From contig JAJEKV010000077.1 in NCBI GenBank assembly GCA_021234155.1, positions 4,951,849-5,015,848 of the forward strand: a stretch of 64,000 nt of DNA, in the 5' to 3' direction. Positions 23,147 to 35,210 of this stretch are shown one piece after another (within the stretch, counting starts at the first letter, position 1; each line of letters begins with the position of its first letter). Position numbers and translations under genes: made by a program. The notes beneath the pieces are model-generated. The model was not told the DNA's origin and ran no database searches. It was given only the letters and a program-made list of their open reading frames with translations. The DNA comes from Isoetes taiwanensis. Taxonomy: Eukaryota; Streptophyta; Lycopodiopsida; Isoetales; Isoetaceae.

Positions 23147-24468
23147 AATAGGAATAAGAATAAGAATATGATTTTATCGTCTTGAGGAGACCAACTGGCC
23201 TATGGGACCCAAGTACAAAAGAGAGAGAGTAAAAGAAGCGGATTACTACCGGGATTAAAACCCCCGCCTCAAGGGTTTTGGGGAAAAACCTTTAGTAGCA
23301 ATAAGGATGTCGACATACGCATATTATATACATAATCACAAGTACAACCCCAGGTTAATGTCGGACGGGGGCATAACCGAGTCATGCAGATCCATTACCT
23401 CACGAGGTGCGATCCCAACAAGCCTGGGAGGAGGCCGTGCTTTCAAGAGCTCATGCAAGGCCCGATGGGGCACAACTAACCGAAAGCATACCAGAGCCCG
23501 GATATGCTCAAATGCAGACAGGCGGGGAGGGCGTGACTTTCATCCTCAATGGCCATGCTCGGCTGGCATTGGCGGATTCCGCCCTCACGCTGCTCCCGAA
23601 TCCATCTCCTGTCTCAATGCGGAGGTGGTGTGCACTGTCGCTTGAATGGAAGCAATCACCCTGGCGCTTTTTCATGGGTAGATGGGTGCACAGGTAGTGG
23701 TGTGGGCCCCTCGTGAGCATGGGATTAACTCATTGCCGATAATTTGCCACCTTGGGACATGTGGATGGCCTCTCTGATCCCAAAGCTTGGCCATGAAGCA
23801 AAGCATCCAAGTACCGCTCAAGGCTTCAAGGCGTAGCGTTCTTCGGTGTATGCGTCCTGGTCCACATCGTGTGCCTGCACATTCCATAGCGAGAACCACT
23901 GGCTTGCTTGTCTTTCAGCCAGGGCTTTGAGTCGCCATGCGGGCCCACCGCCATTGCCAAAGCAAGTTGGGCAGCCGGCTTCATCCATAGCCCCCACCTT
24001 CGGAAGTAAATAATGTGGACGTTCCAAAGCGACCCCTCTCAGAATGGAAGGAAGCCCGCCTCCTGGAGCAAGATGCGATATGGGACCGTGGATTTCACCC
24101 CCCGGGCCGAGGCCAAGAAGGCCTCAGTACTGCTCTAGATCGCTCCAAGTGGTGAGGGATATCACTGGCCCCACACGCCCCCATAGAGGAGGACCCGGTT
24201 CAACCAAGGCCTCGAACAAGTGTGCTGGTGACCCCATGCATACAACCGCCAGGATTTGTTGTTTTGCATTGCATACGTGGCTTTCCAAACCGGCAAAAGG
24301 ACCCAGTAACCGATGGATGCATCCCGGTGTGTGGTAGTAGAAAACTCAATGCCCAAATACTTATAAGATGAGCCACCTCCACTCACCTGCCCCGGTAAGT
24401 GAATGAGGGAAGGCGTGGGTGCCGGATGATGGGACCAAAGAAGACCCTTTGTCTTGGCCAAGTTAACT
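23147..24468 (-). mobile_element. T-LINE copy 6: diverged 1.3-kb 3' fragment
   Basis: Minus-strand fragment beginning with an A/G-rich tail (ggaataagaataagaatatg) in place of perfect GGAA units, then the shared gaggagaccaactggcctat. It continues through the C-terminal LINE region (about 23480-23720). At its 5' end it includes the post-RT stretch with YKYLGIEFST (about 24340-24370), before truncation at about 24468. The different tail marks a distinct subfamily. Confidence 0.7.
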
Positions 24469-24597
24469 CTGGAGCATTAGGGCTATTAAATGGGTTCTCT
24501 ATGCATCATGATGCGTACTAAGGGAAGTCCTATTCCACAACAACATAATGGTAGAGAGACCCTATCCGGGTCGGGTTACTCCATTGCTTTTTCTCCA

Positions 24598-25060
24598 CTA
24601 AACTCGAATTGTTCCACCATTAGACCTATCATGAAGGTCTAGGTCCTCAGAGCTCATCCAATGGCACTTGAAGTAGTTATAAAATCCTTCAATCTTACCA
24701 ATTCTGTCCAATCCCTTATTATAGCTCATCCCCATCTTCCTGTGGTGGGACAATGCCATTAAAGCAACTTCCCTATTAAAAAGATTTTTAAGTTTCTCAA
24801 TAGAGATAGATTGCCCCCCCAAAGTGACATCGCACCGATGTCTCCATATAGTCCAGAGAGCCAAACTAACCAGGGAGGCCCAAACGAACCAGAGCCTCAG
24901 AAAATGCATGCAATACATGCATGCATGGAAGAGATGCATGCTCGCCCATTCGAGAATTCCGATCCAATGGCTCGGATCGATGGCATTGCTTGTAAAGATT
25001 TCTACTAGCATCTACACATTTCTCTTTCTTTTGCTTTTCATTCTTTATTATATGCAAGAT
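24598..25060 (-). pseudogene. Plant LINE C-terminal domain fragment
   Basis: The minus-strand frame 25011-24598 contains LALWTIWRHRCDVTLGG, a pattern typical of the C-terminal end of plant L1-type reverse transcriptase proteins, followed by a helical, charged tail and a stop. The N-terminal part of the same frame is also present in the second D copy, which ends this frame after LRLWFVW. The protein reads smoothly across the D/D' breakpoint, so the longer copy is probably the original. Confidence 0.5.
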
Positions 25061-25305
25061 AATTTGATGTTTGATGAATATATATTTATAGTTGAATAAG
25101 CCTCAAACACATTTTGATCACATTCTTTTAAAGTTTCTTGCATCTGGAGAACACATCTTGATTTGTAAAATAAAGCTTTTTCTTTTCTATTGTTCATTCT
25201 AGGTGCATATTAGTTATGAATGGATCTACGTTACTAAAAAAATTGTAAAAATGTATCTCAATGAACCATTATGCGGGAAGAAATTTCTCAAGAAATATTT
25301 TGAGT

Positions 25306-27049
25306 CAATAGGCCAATACGACCAATGAAACCTTGGAATGAAAACTCAAGTGAAACCTTAAAAAAGAAAACATTTCCTTATGTCCAACTCGTTTGAAACA
25401 AAGATCAATGTCAAAGTTCCCAAAAGGGAACAACAAAGATGTTTGCATAAGAAATAGAATAGAAAAAATCAGACATTTCCACATAATATAAACCAATCCT
25501 GTCTTTTGATATCGCAATGAATCATCTGCTTCTTTGGATTACTCAACCACTTCAAAATTTCAAGATGCCTTGTTCTGGGATTTCAACTATCAGAATAAGA
25601 AAAGTAAACATTGTGCTCAAAATTTATTCTTCTAGAAAGTTAGAAAAACAGATACTTATCTCGATATTTAGAACCATGCATTAACATGGTCTTAATCGAA
25701 AATCGATTGTAACTTCCTACAAAAATCCAAGGAGGTGGAGTTCGTTACCTGATCCAACCATGCCAAAGTTAGTAATAAACTTGGTAACTAGACAAGGGAC
25801 GACAGTGTAAGCTCTAGATCACCACGCTCATCGCCGGGTCACCTTGATCATCAATGTTTAGTAATAGATATTTAGAATATACCGCTTGTAGTCTTACAAA
25901 AGATTTGATACCAGTTGAGCATATTGCGTAATTTGCATTTAAGAAAACCCATATATACCGCACCTGAATTGGCGTTCGCATAAAAAAAAAAAAAAAAGAA
26001 TCAAAGCATAGAGAGTTGTATTTGAGGTTCTCAAACAAATTTGATATTCCCAACATCATCTTGTTGGTCTTCATTTGTATCCATTCGTGCAATCCATATG
26101 AGTCCACATAGCTTGCCGTGTGTATGTAGCAAAAGAGAGAGCTTATGTGTATTTCTTAACACTGCACAAACCCATCGAGTAGAGGAAAATGTCCAAGGAA
26201 ATTCAACAGATGATTTGGGTGCCTTTTTGCACTCTAAAACGTACCACGTTTAGCATCGTGAGCGAGCATTGAGGGAGGAAATGTTCAAGCAAACCCAATA
26301 AATAGTTTGGATGAAGCTCATATCATAAGACCGGTGTTACAAGAGAAAATGGGACAGCGAAAGGCGTTCGATTCAAGACTACCTGAAAGCCGGGAAGCCT
26401 ATTTGCTCGGTTTAGCAAATGGATATTGGCGGCCATTTCCGCGCCAAAAGGTCAGCACCTAATGCGAAACATGGAAATTGTTCAAAAGCCCTAAATGTTT
26501 ATACCTGTTATTGTCCAAGAAGTTGTATAAACTTGTTGCCATAAATACTCCCGTTATCACCCCGGTTAAAAAAATGTTAGGAAGCACCAACGTCTTAAAA
26601 AGCATGCAAGCAAGAGAAGTAGCAAGTGTCACATGCAAAAGTCCTATTTGACTATGAAAAAATATCCATCAAGCATGAAATGCTTTAAAAAAAGCCATGC
26701 AAGCCAAGGAAGTGGCATGCAAACCAAAATGTCTAAGTCAAGTGCCATCTTGCATGCACTTGCAACTTTAAATGTCGAAAAAGGCAACAAGAAAAAGCTT
26801 TCCTTACCACCATAAGGTTAGTGTAATTGTAAGATTAAAGTGAAGCAAAATGTTACCTTGCTCCCATGTTCAAACCACTTGGTTTTAGAATATTTAAAGA
26901 CTCGCATGTCTTTTCTCAAAATGCCATCGTGCCATAATTGTTATCCATCCATGGCCATATTGTAAACTTGAACGCCAATATTAGCTTATGCAGCTTAGTC
27001 ATATATAGTCATTGGATATTTACATTTATTAATGTATTAAAAAAAAAAC
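25306..27049. other. AT-rich stretch without a recognised gene
   Basis: No frame above 100 codons and no domain recognised. A minus frame at 25814-26107 and a plus frame at 26041-26253 are of unconvincing composition. The part at 26580-26760 carries several atgcaag/gccatgcaag motifs in loose repetition, a texture like the LTR-like DNA at 58.1 kb. Confidence 0.4.
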
Positions 27050-29568
27050 CCCAAATTTAGCCTTAACCTCAGTCAACTAGCAGGAGCATCTACCAAGGTC
27101 AATCCCTACGGTAGTATTATCTGCCCACACTAAGACCAAAGTCTATGTTGGCATTTGTAAACCCAAATTTGTGTATTTACCCCATATGCATAATCATAGT
27201 CCATAATTCTTAAAATCTTAGGCATATCCAGCCAATACTTCCAACAACATTCTATGTAATGCAATCATTTGTAATATTACACACCATTAATATGGTTCAT
27301 ACAGCCACGTAATGTTTAAACATTACAAGCCCATTAAGGTAATCGTCTCAAGATGTCAAAGTAGTACTTTATTATGCACGGACCAAATATGTCAATCAAA
27401 TATGCTGTTTATGTATCAAGTTAGATCTATTTTTTTATGCCTCGCATGAAAACTTAGTCTTATTATTCCAATATCAAATAGTTTTAACGAAAATTCCATC
27501 ATATAGTAATGCATGTAAACTTTGTCATTGCCACATATCCAAAACATTTTCATTTTTCATAAAGGCCAGCAGCATGTATTCACAAAGATATAATCATTTC
27601 CTGTACCATGTACTGCTGTCATTTTTACATTTTTCATTCCTTTTTAACAGTAAGACCATCATAAATATCCAAGCTTAAAAGCTTATGACCAAAACACAAA
27701 AATACATGTTTCATAATATCACCACTTAGTGCTCACATAGTTTATCACAAACTTAAATACTCTGGACTAGGCGTATGTTATGATCATAGATATCAGTATA
27801 TTCATTCTCAGATCCGCACTTTATCATGGAGAACAAACCTAATTCAAATGTAAATCAGTGGCTCATGCCCGTTATTTGTATCACAGAAGATTACTTCCTA
27901 TCGACGTTGCATTACTAAATAGGGTAGATATTACTTGAACATTTCGATGTTTCTTCCTTCATAAAATCTCAAATGTCCATCCTCAAGCTCTTAATCCGTA
28001 AACAACAAAAAGCAACAAATAGAAGAGAAACCAAGTACCCGCAAACCAATCAATACAATAATGTTAGTCCCGAAAAGGGTAAGAGTGCAAGGGCAAAAGG
28101 TGCATATTTGGTTTCTGTTCTTCACCGGCCACCATTTGTAACCTTTTTGCTCCTTACCAAATAAAAACTCAAGAATGGATAAGAAATAGAAGTTTAACAT
28201 TAAACAAGATAAAGAATCTCTTTTAAATCTTTGTTAAATTATATAAAATCGGGTACAAAGCAACATAATCCAAAGAAAAGCCCAAAGATATACTCAAACA
28301 AATGCGGTATTAATCGCCATGATTGCTTTCCATCTATTACTAGACTGCTTTTAAATATAATTCAGCCGCAATCCATTCCGTAAAATTGTATTAAATTGAT
28401 ATGCATCAAACCTCGATAATCATCTTGTTCATCATCGACTCATTGTCTCGATTTATAGTTGTATGCAAAGCCTTTTTGAGGAAGATCCCCCGTTTATTCC
28501 CTCCATGCTTAGCCATATTGGCATTAGTTTTCTTGGAGTTGCACCGTTTCTTCATGTAAAGGGCTTTTTGCCCAATGGCATTTCGATATGCATCTCATCC
28601 ATTACACTAGGCGGATCCAGAATGGATATGTCTGATTTCCGCCTTCTATCGTTTAATTCATCGAATCGGAACTAATCGAACCGCCATCCGAAGTTATATT
28701 CATACCCATACATGTTTTAAATATCGTGGAATTCTTGGTGGAAAAAGTAACCGACAAGATTATTCAAGATGAATGGTGCCGCCACATCCAAGATCCGAAG
28801 GATATCCCATATATCCAAAGATACCAAAGATTAAAGATTTCTATAAGCTTTATTTTACTAAAGTAAAAACTTGCCTTGTGCCGTAAGATGTAGTCGAAAG
28901 CACCGCCATATCCATGCCCTAAAGGAGAAAATCCATTACGGTATCTTGTGCCGTAAGTTTTGGCCGCCTTCACTTACGGACTCATCATCATGCCGTGTGC
29001 TTAAAGCATTCCGCATTCAAGGAGTAGCCGAGGTCGCGACGCATGCCGTGTCGTTCTCATTTTTTCTTTGCAGACCTATTGGACTTAGGGTAAACTAGCA
29101 GTGGACAAAAATTCGGGTCCATGAAAATATAGCCATTATATGAATATGTTAAACAAAATATTACATTTCACCATTACAATGTACCACGTTGGTCTTGTGT
29201 ACAAATGATCTATGATGCTAATGTTTTTCACAATCATCTTATCATACACATCTATGACAGGGAGCAAGGTTTAGATGAACCTTATATGTATGAAGCACGT
29301 GTAATAACCAACATTTGAGTACACATTGGAGCCAGAATATACCCAATTACCGTGCTCAGCTCAACATTAGACTATAGAATATCATTTTTATGGAATATTG
29401 ATTCATGAACTTTTATAGCCATTTATATGTTTACATATCCAAATTCACATTTATTCTATCATACTAGGAAAAGTTTAAAGACAGAAACCTATGTTCCCAT
29501 TACCATTTTCCATAAACAGTAGTATGAAAGCCAAACTAGAGTGCATATCATCTTTTTTTTAAAAAAAA
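27050..29568 (-). repeat. 2.5-kb direct repeat C, left copy of the RT-bearing element
   Basis: About 2.51 kb between an A-run (27049-27058) and another (29561-29568). It aligns almost base for base with 39792-42261 in the same orientation. Short blocks (ggtcaatccct near the start, and the caatcaataca...gggtaa...tgcaagggcaaaaggt block near 28045-28105) also match the array repeats, so the two families are related. Differences from the second copy cluster at CAG/CTG triplets. Confidence 0.85.
28463..28973 (-). pseudogene. Degenerate frame inside direct repeat C
   Basis: Minus-strand reading frames here correspond to the longer ones at 41061-41686 in the second copy (shared HGYGGxxDYIxxHKASFYFS and GISFGSWMW-type decay). 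In this copy the frame is interrupted at several former CAG sites. See the second copy for content; the function is unknown. Confidence 0.3.
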
Positions 29569-29660
29569 CCTACCGCCAACCGTAGGAAATGAACGGCCCC
29601 ATTAAAGTTATGCCATGAACAAGGGGAGGGTGGACCCCTACCTTTCACAGCAGGGGTCCA
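29569..29660 (-). other. Double hairpin at the repeat/internal boundary
   Basis: CCTAC (29569-29573) pairs with GTAGG (29582-29586) around the loop cgccaacc. TGGACCCCT (29631-29639) pairs with AGGGGTCCA (29652-29660). On the coding minus strand the first stem is followed at once by eight T. The array spacers have the same layout with different arm sequences, which suggests a conserved fold. Confidence 0.5.
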
Positions 29661-29789
29661 ACCCAAATCCCATTAATAAATCAACCCACTAAAATAAAAC
29701 TAAAAGTATGATGCATCAGTGTTACTCATACCTTTCATATTTTCGTTGTAATTTCTTGTATCAGATCTTTGGCATCATAAAGTAATCCA

Positions 29790-31664
29790 GGGAATGTGTG
29801 TACCCTGATATATTTGATGACTTGTCTTCTTATGCCAACTTTGTCGAAACCGTTATCCACAAATCTTTCTATTAGTTCTCTAATGTGGGTCCACGCCCAA
29901 TAGGGCTTGAATTTACATACATATATGGAAGAACCTCGCTAAATAATCACATTTCTCGCTTGATGATATGGCCCCATGCCTATCCGCATGGATGAATTTC
30001 AAAGCTTTAAAAGGCAAGATGTCCCTCTTATCATATCTATAAGTCCCGATAGATACCATTAGTCCCATTGGCAATCTCAATGGTCATATTGAGAAAATTG
30101 GCTTTACATCCATGATTACTATCTTCATCAACACCATTATAGTTGTTCATAAAAGTTTCCTCTTTGACACCCAAATATCTCATGTCATAAATGTTTATCC
30201 CAGCCTCCTCACTCAATGGTGTTTCTTTGAGATAATTTCGATATTAGGAGGGGTTTTCAGAGAAACAAATCGTCAATATATCTAAAGGTATGTCTGAATT
30301 TGCACACTTCATCGTATCTCCCTTGACTCGCTAAATTCTTGATAAACATCATCTCAAACCATGCCAAATATAAATTACACCAACTAGGACTACAGGCAAA
30401 TCCCATTGGAATGCCACTAATTTGTTTCCAAGTTCTGCTTCCCATGATAATGTGACAGTTAGCAAGAAGCCAGTGATTGGCTTTAATAAAGGTACTTCTG
30501 TCCATTTTGAACCAGCATTTACTTTGGGTTCGATCTTAAACCATTTGACGGTATATTTGTCAATATTAGTCTTCTTGATCCATAATTCATTCTTATGATG
30601 TTTGATTTTCATTTGTTTCCAAGCAGCTTCTATGACTAATTCCATGATATGGCAGATACCAGTTTCTCCCTGCAAAGGAATATTCTCATAGCATTTAGTA
30701 ATGTCTGCCACATATACTTCATGTATCTTAGGAGGAAGATTAATTATCACATCATAAATGGAATTAATAACCCAACTTGAGTTGATCTTTCCAGGAAACA
30801 AAGTGCAAACTTTAGCACACATCATTTTGGAAATCTCAGGCCACATACTTAGAATGTCATTGAGCCCAGCGGTCACTATTTGAGAAATTTCTGAGTAAAT
30901 GGTGCCGTGTGCATTAGTAATCCATCTATAGTCACATTTATGGGCCTTAAATATGCCTAATAGATAAGGTAATTTTTCAGATTCGAAAAGGTCATTTGCC
31001 AATCAAATCCTCGGATCTCGCTTTTTTGAGCTTGTCCTTGATCAATTCTGGGATGTGTATATCTCTTGAAAATCCAACCGCCAAGCCTTTCTAGAGCAAT
31101 GTGTCCGATATGTAGAGGGCATATAAATGATGGGTTGTTGGTGGCTTTGTCAACACCGATATGAAAAGATTTCTAACTAGCAATTCCAAATTGCTAGTAG
31201 CAGCTGAATCATTAAAAATAAACTTTTCGGTTACTTTTCGCTTTGAAAGCATTAGTGATACTCCTGGATACTATTTTCCAAACTTTGTTTTTGAAACCAG
31301 CTTTTTCCTCATCAGGAATATTAGGGTACATGTATTTGTGTACATCAAAGAAAGTATCACACATGTTGTCGATATCTGCTTCAGAGCACACCAATCCAAA
31401 GATCCTATTAGGAATATGATTCAGTCCTTTTTGAATTGGTTCCTCGAGAAACTTATTTTCGATAATACCAAGGTTTGTGGTGCGTGCATGCCCAATTTTT
31501 TTGTCTATGAAATTCTTCAGGTTGGGATTGCTACATGGGCATGGGACAACTGATTCCCTCGCGGCAAAAGTATTATATGGTTTATAGACCATATCTCTTA
31601 GATTTTCCACGTATTTCCATCCAAACATCGTGTTACTCATCATTTGCTGCCCACTTACACCAAA
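29790..31664 (-). pseudogene. Penelope/telomerase-like reverse transcriptase, degenerate
   Basis: Minus-strand frames read in order. First comes a CPCSNPNLKNF (CxC) segment with GHARTTNLGIIENKFLEEP (31643-31212). Next is a DKATNN-type motif (about 31160) and RWITNAHGTIYSEIS (about 30930). Then ADITKCYENIPL, the palm motif A with YxxIP (about 30690), GIPMGFACSPSWCNLYL (about 30390), and FRYIDDLFL, the catalytic motif C (about 30265). A conserved C-terminal part follows, with YDMRYLGVKEE, DKRDILPFKALKF and AISSSEKCDYL (30230-29950). This motif set belongs to the Penelope-like class of telomerase-related RTs, not to LTR or LINE RTs. At least four frameshifts split it, and its N terminus is cut by the LINE at 31673. 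Neither a GIY-YIG nor another endonuclease could be identified. Confidence 0.7.
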
Positions 31665-31983
31665 GCATTCAAGGAAGGAAGGAAGGAAGGAAGGTACTTT
31701 TTATCGCCCACGAGGAGACCAATGGCCTATGGGACCCAATACAAAAACGCGACAAGCGGATTACTCATCGCCTCGATTAAAAACCCCCTTCCAAGGGTTT
31801 TCGAGGGAAAACCGCGCAAGGCGAATCATTTCTGACAAAACCGTGCTAATCATATAAAAATGCGTAAACATCCCAATATATACTGATCATGCACCACCCC
31901 TCGTAGTGCCTAGTCGTGAACGGACCCAGGGGGCAAAGGTGACCCGCAGGTCCATACCTCTGGATGTATGACCCGTAGACACG

Positions 31984-32275
31984 TCACCCGGCGGTGTGTT
32001 CATCTGACAAATGCAAGGGCACGCCCGCCGCATTAAGCGGGAGCGATTCGCCCGGATCCGACGGAACGCCGGGCAACTCGGAAAGTGTGAGACTCATCCT
32101 CAATGGCACCCGCTTGACAAGACTGACAGAGCCTGCCCGGCGGGGCTCCCAATCCACCCGCCTCGCCTCTTCGGCGCGAAGATGGTGGGCACTGTATGCG
32201 AATGGAGGCAATGAGTCAAGGCTTTTTGGGGAAGCCGGGAACGCAGTAGAGTCCGTGGGCCGGGCTAACACGGGG
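31984..32275 (-). pseudogene. T-LINE copy 4 C-terminal region
   Basis: Frame containing SAHHLRAEEARRVDWEPRRA and VKRVPLRMSLTLSELPG, matching the equivalent frames at 478-717, 13578-13784 and 18080-18361. In the sibling copies another frame of the same stretch gives CxxCQTGAVEDESHTFELP, so the domain is a CCHC finger near the protein's C terminus. In LINEs it assists RNA binding. Confidence 0.55.
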
Positions 32276-32729
32276 TTGATGTGCTCCTTTGTAATGGGCC
32301 ATTTTGACCTGCTCTAGAGCAATGGGGTCCCGAGCTTGCCAAGGAAACAAGCATCTAGGTACTTCCCACAGTTTGTCCACGACGTCATTTGCGCCAATGC
32401 ATGACGCATCAGGTGCTCTGCGAGACGTTCCATCTGGCGAACCACCGATCTCTCTTACCCTCCAACGGGCCCTAAGCGGCTGCGGACTCATGGCCACAGT
32501 GTAAGCGAGTCTTGGGCCGCGAGCATCACCCATAGTAACCACTTTCAAAATAGGCGATGTGTCTATCAAGGGTCGCCCCGTGAAGCGACAAGAATCCAGT
32601 TTTGCGGCAGAGAATCTCGAGGGGGGTGAAGGTTTCACCCAAGTGCCCGCCAAAATGCCTTCACTTTTGCTCCAAGTCATTCAAGGTGTCGCCAAAGAGA
32701 CGACCAAGCCCCAAACTCGACCCGTCTGC

Positions 32730-33770
32730 ATTTATGAGGCTCGACCAAAGGCTAACGAATGATGTGACCGATGGCCCCAATCATATAGCTCGCCAGGACT
32801 GTTGTTCCGCATGGCATAAAGCGCCACCGGCCCACCAGCTGGGATAGACGCCTCCCGCCAGAGCGAGGAGGGGAACTCCACCCCTAGGTACTTGTAGGTG
32901 GGCGTGACGCCCACGTGTCCGTCCCCGGATATGTGAGTGCGGGGAGGCATGGGGTGACGTGAAGAGATATGAGAACCACCCCGGTCTTGGCAGATTGACG
33001 CCAAGATGTCTCGTAAGCCCGACAAAATGTGTCTAGGGCATCCGTGAGACCAAGATAACCGGGGTGTGGGCCGGCAGGGCCAACATCGTCCGCGATAGAT
33101 GAGCCGGGCGGATGACCCTGGTGCAAAAGCCGATGCCATCCCCCATGCTCCGTAAGCCGGGGCTCCTAAATCGATCAATGTAGAGGCCAAAAAGTGTTGG
33201 CGAGAGGGGCAACCTCGGACCAGGACGACTACTATCGGTGAATGCTTGGCCGGGCCTTCTACGATCCCGCCAAAACAACTCTCATACAACTCAGATATGG
33301 CATTCTCGCACACGGCGGGAGCCCTAGTTGACGCAGTCTAGCCCACAGCTTTTCGAGGGGGACCGTGATCAAAAAGCCTTTGCGAAGTCTACAAAGCAAA
33401 GAATACAAGTCCGGCCGATGATTCCTACTGCCTTCAATCGCCCGCACAGTAAAGATATGGTCAATCGCTGAGTGGCGGGGTCGAAAGGCCCGCCTCGTGA
33501 GGGGCTCGCGACATCCGGGGCCTGCGCCCGGCGGGTCAACTCGGCTGCTCGAGAATGCCAAACAACGGTTTTGGCAAACATCAATCGACCATGATCGTCC
33601 GGTGAATTGGCCGGACAATTGTGGGTCGCCCACTTGTGAATGGGAACAACCTCCGCTAGGTCCATTGTCTGGGAAACCCTCCGCAATGCTCGTTGAGCAG
33701 GTGTGAGGACCTGGCACAAGCGCTGCCCCGCCCCACTTGAGTAACTTCCTACCGCATACCATCGCAGGTC
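32730..33770 (-). pseudogene. T-LINE copy 4 reverse transcriptase, broken
   Basis: Overlapping minus-strand frames (33762-33259, 33719-33369, 33278-33033, 33126-32884 and 33313-32732) share out one RT domain. They carry VVPIHKWATHNCPANS at motif 1, LCGRLKAVGIIGRTCILCFVDFAKAF at motif A, IADDVGPAG at the YADD position and YKYLGVEFPSSLW after the thumb. The gene is thus complete in content but not in frame. Confidence 0.7.
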
Positions 33771-34419
33771 ACCGCCTTCCCATTAGCTAGCCCGTTGCTG
33801 TGCCCTCCTCAACATCCTCGGCCCACGAGAACCAATGGGGGCCATCCCTGGGGGTATGGGTCGCACGCTGCCCCCCCAAGGGTCGTGAGCTGCCTTGAAG
33901 TACTGCTTCCCCTTTGCGGGTGTGATGTCCCGTGAAGGGGCAGGCGGGCCTTGAAGCACTCTGGCCAAAGGTTCGAGGGATGAGTGTCCAGCCAGCCAAC
34001 ATCTCCCTCGATGTTGCTGGGCAAGGTACCGCGCCTTTGTGTCCTTCCGGATGGGCGCAGTGCGTGGGTGGACGCAAGCTGCAAATACCGGATCCGAATG
34101 TGGCGGAATTTGCGCTATGCGTTTACAACCGCATCAAACCATGGTTCTGAGGGAATGTTGCCGACCCCGAGCGGGGCGACCTTGGGGGTCTCGCCAGCAC
34201 TCGGTCCGCCGTGATCCGGGTGGCGAAGTCGGTCACCGGTCTGGGCTCGCCGCTCTAGTGTGGAGGTCTCCGTGCGGGAGGGCGCCCATGAGCATCTTGG
34301 CAGAAGTCCTCTCGCTCGCCATAATCGAAGTCTCAACCGAGGGCGAGGGGTCGGCATAGTGGGGGTTTCCGCGGCTCGCCAAAACCAGGTCCAAATAAAG
34401 TGGGAGGTGATGCGAAGTG

Positions 34420-35210
34420 ACCTCCTCATCCCGGTATCCTCGTGCCCACCCGGAAACGATCGATGAGATGCATATCTTGTGCAACTACAAGCACATAGTC
34501 CACCACACTAGAGCCCCTCCCCTTGATTGTCCCGTCGCATGTGCACTTGCGGTGAATCCGCCACCGTGTGAAAGGCCATTGCAAATTATCAAGTCAAAAA
34601 TGCCACATAGCGTGAGCAACCGCTCGCCAAAGCAGTGACTGGTTGTCATCCGACCCGCGTGGCGTGCTACCGCGGCATACCGCGGGACATCGCCGCCGAG
34701 GGGGTCAAGTCGCATGGGCTGCTCTCTGCCTCGTCCGCGTGCATTGAAATTCCAAGAAGGACGACCCTACCCAATCGCGTGATGTCTTGTGATGTCATCA
34801 TATAGATCGACATGCGGTCCATCCTATCCGCGATCGGTGGTCATGCGATAGAAGGTATTGCCGTCTGCGAGGGAAATAAATAAAAGGCCGAGAAAAAGAG
34901 GGTTGCCACCGGTATTATGCACGCCAACCCGGTACCGGTTGTGTTCGGTGCGTGCCTTTCCGGAGGGTAACCGAATGCCAAGGTTGTCCGGGTAGTAGCA
35001 AGCCACTCCACCATGACCCGCTTGTCCTGCATGGTATTGAAGACCGAGAAATGTTGGTAACCCTAAAAATCGGTAGCTTTGTGCCAGCATGCTCCCATGT
35101 CTCCATGAGGAAGATGAGATCCATACCGCTGCCACGCGAAGTTCGCATATCCCCCTTCTCGCCAAGGAAGCCTCGACAATTCCATGAGACCACCCGGAGG
35201 CACAATTCCT
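34420..35210 (-). pseudogene. T-LINE copy 4 AP-type endonuclease, broken
   Basis: Frame 35205-34915 begins MCLRVVSWNCRGFLGEKG and contains LIFLMETWEHAG, the two first catalytic motifs of the LINE endonuclease. TSHHLPLYLDLVL in frame 34484-34233 is the C-terminal SDH motif. The central GDFN motif near 34740-34765 is disrupted here. The domain nicks target DNA for target-primed reverse transcription. Confidence 0.7.

Larger units (their letters stand above)
22755..25305. repeat. Flank segment D, with nested LINE remnants
   Basis: Begins after an A-run with cccacgctccac and matches 42262-42990 at both ends (22755-23063 and about 24886-25305). The middle 1.8 kb (23064-24885) is absent from the second copy. 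The segment follows a 2.5-kb direct repeat in both places, so it either belongs to the element or was duplicated with it. Confidence 0.75.
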
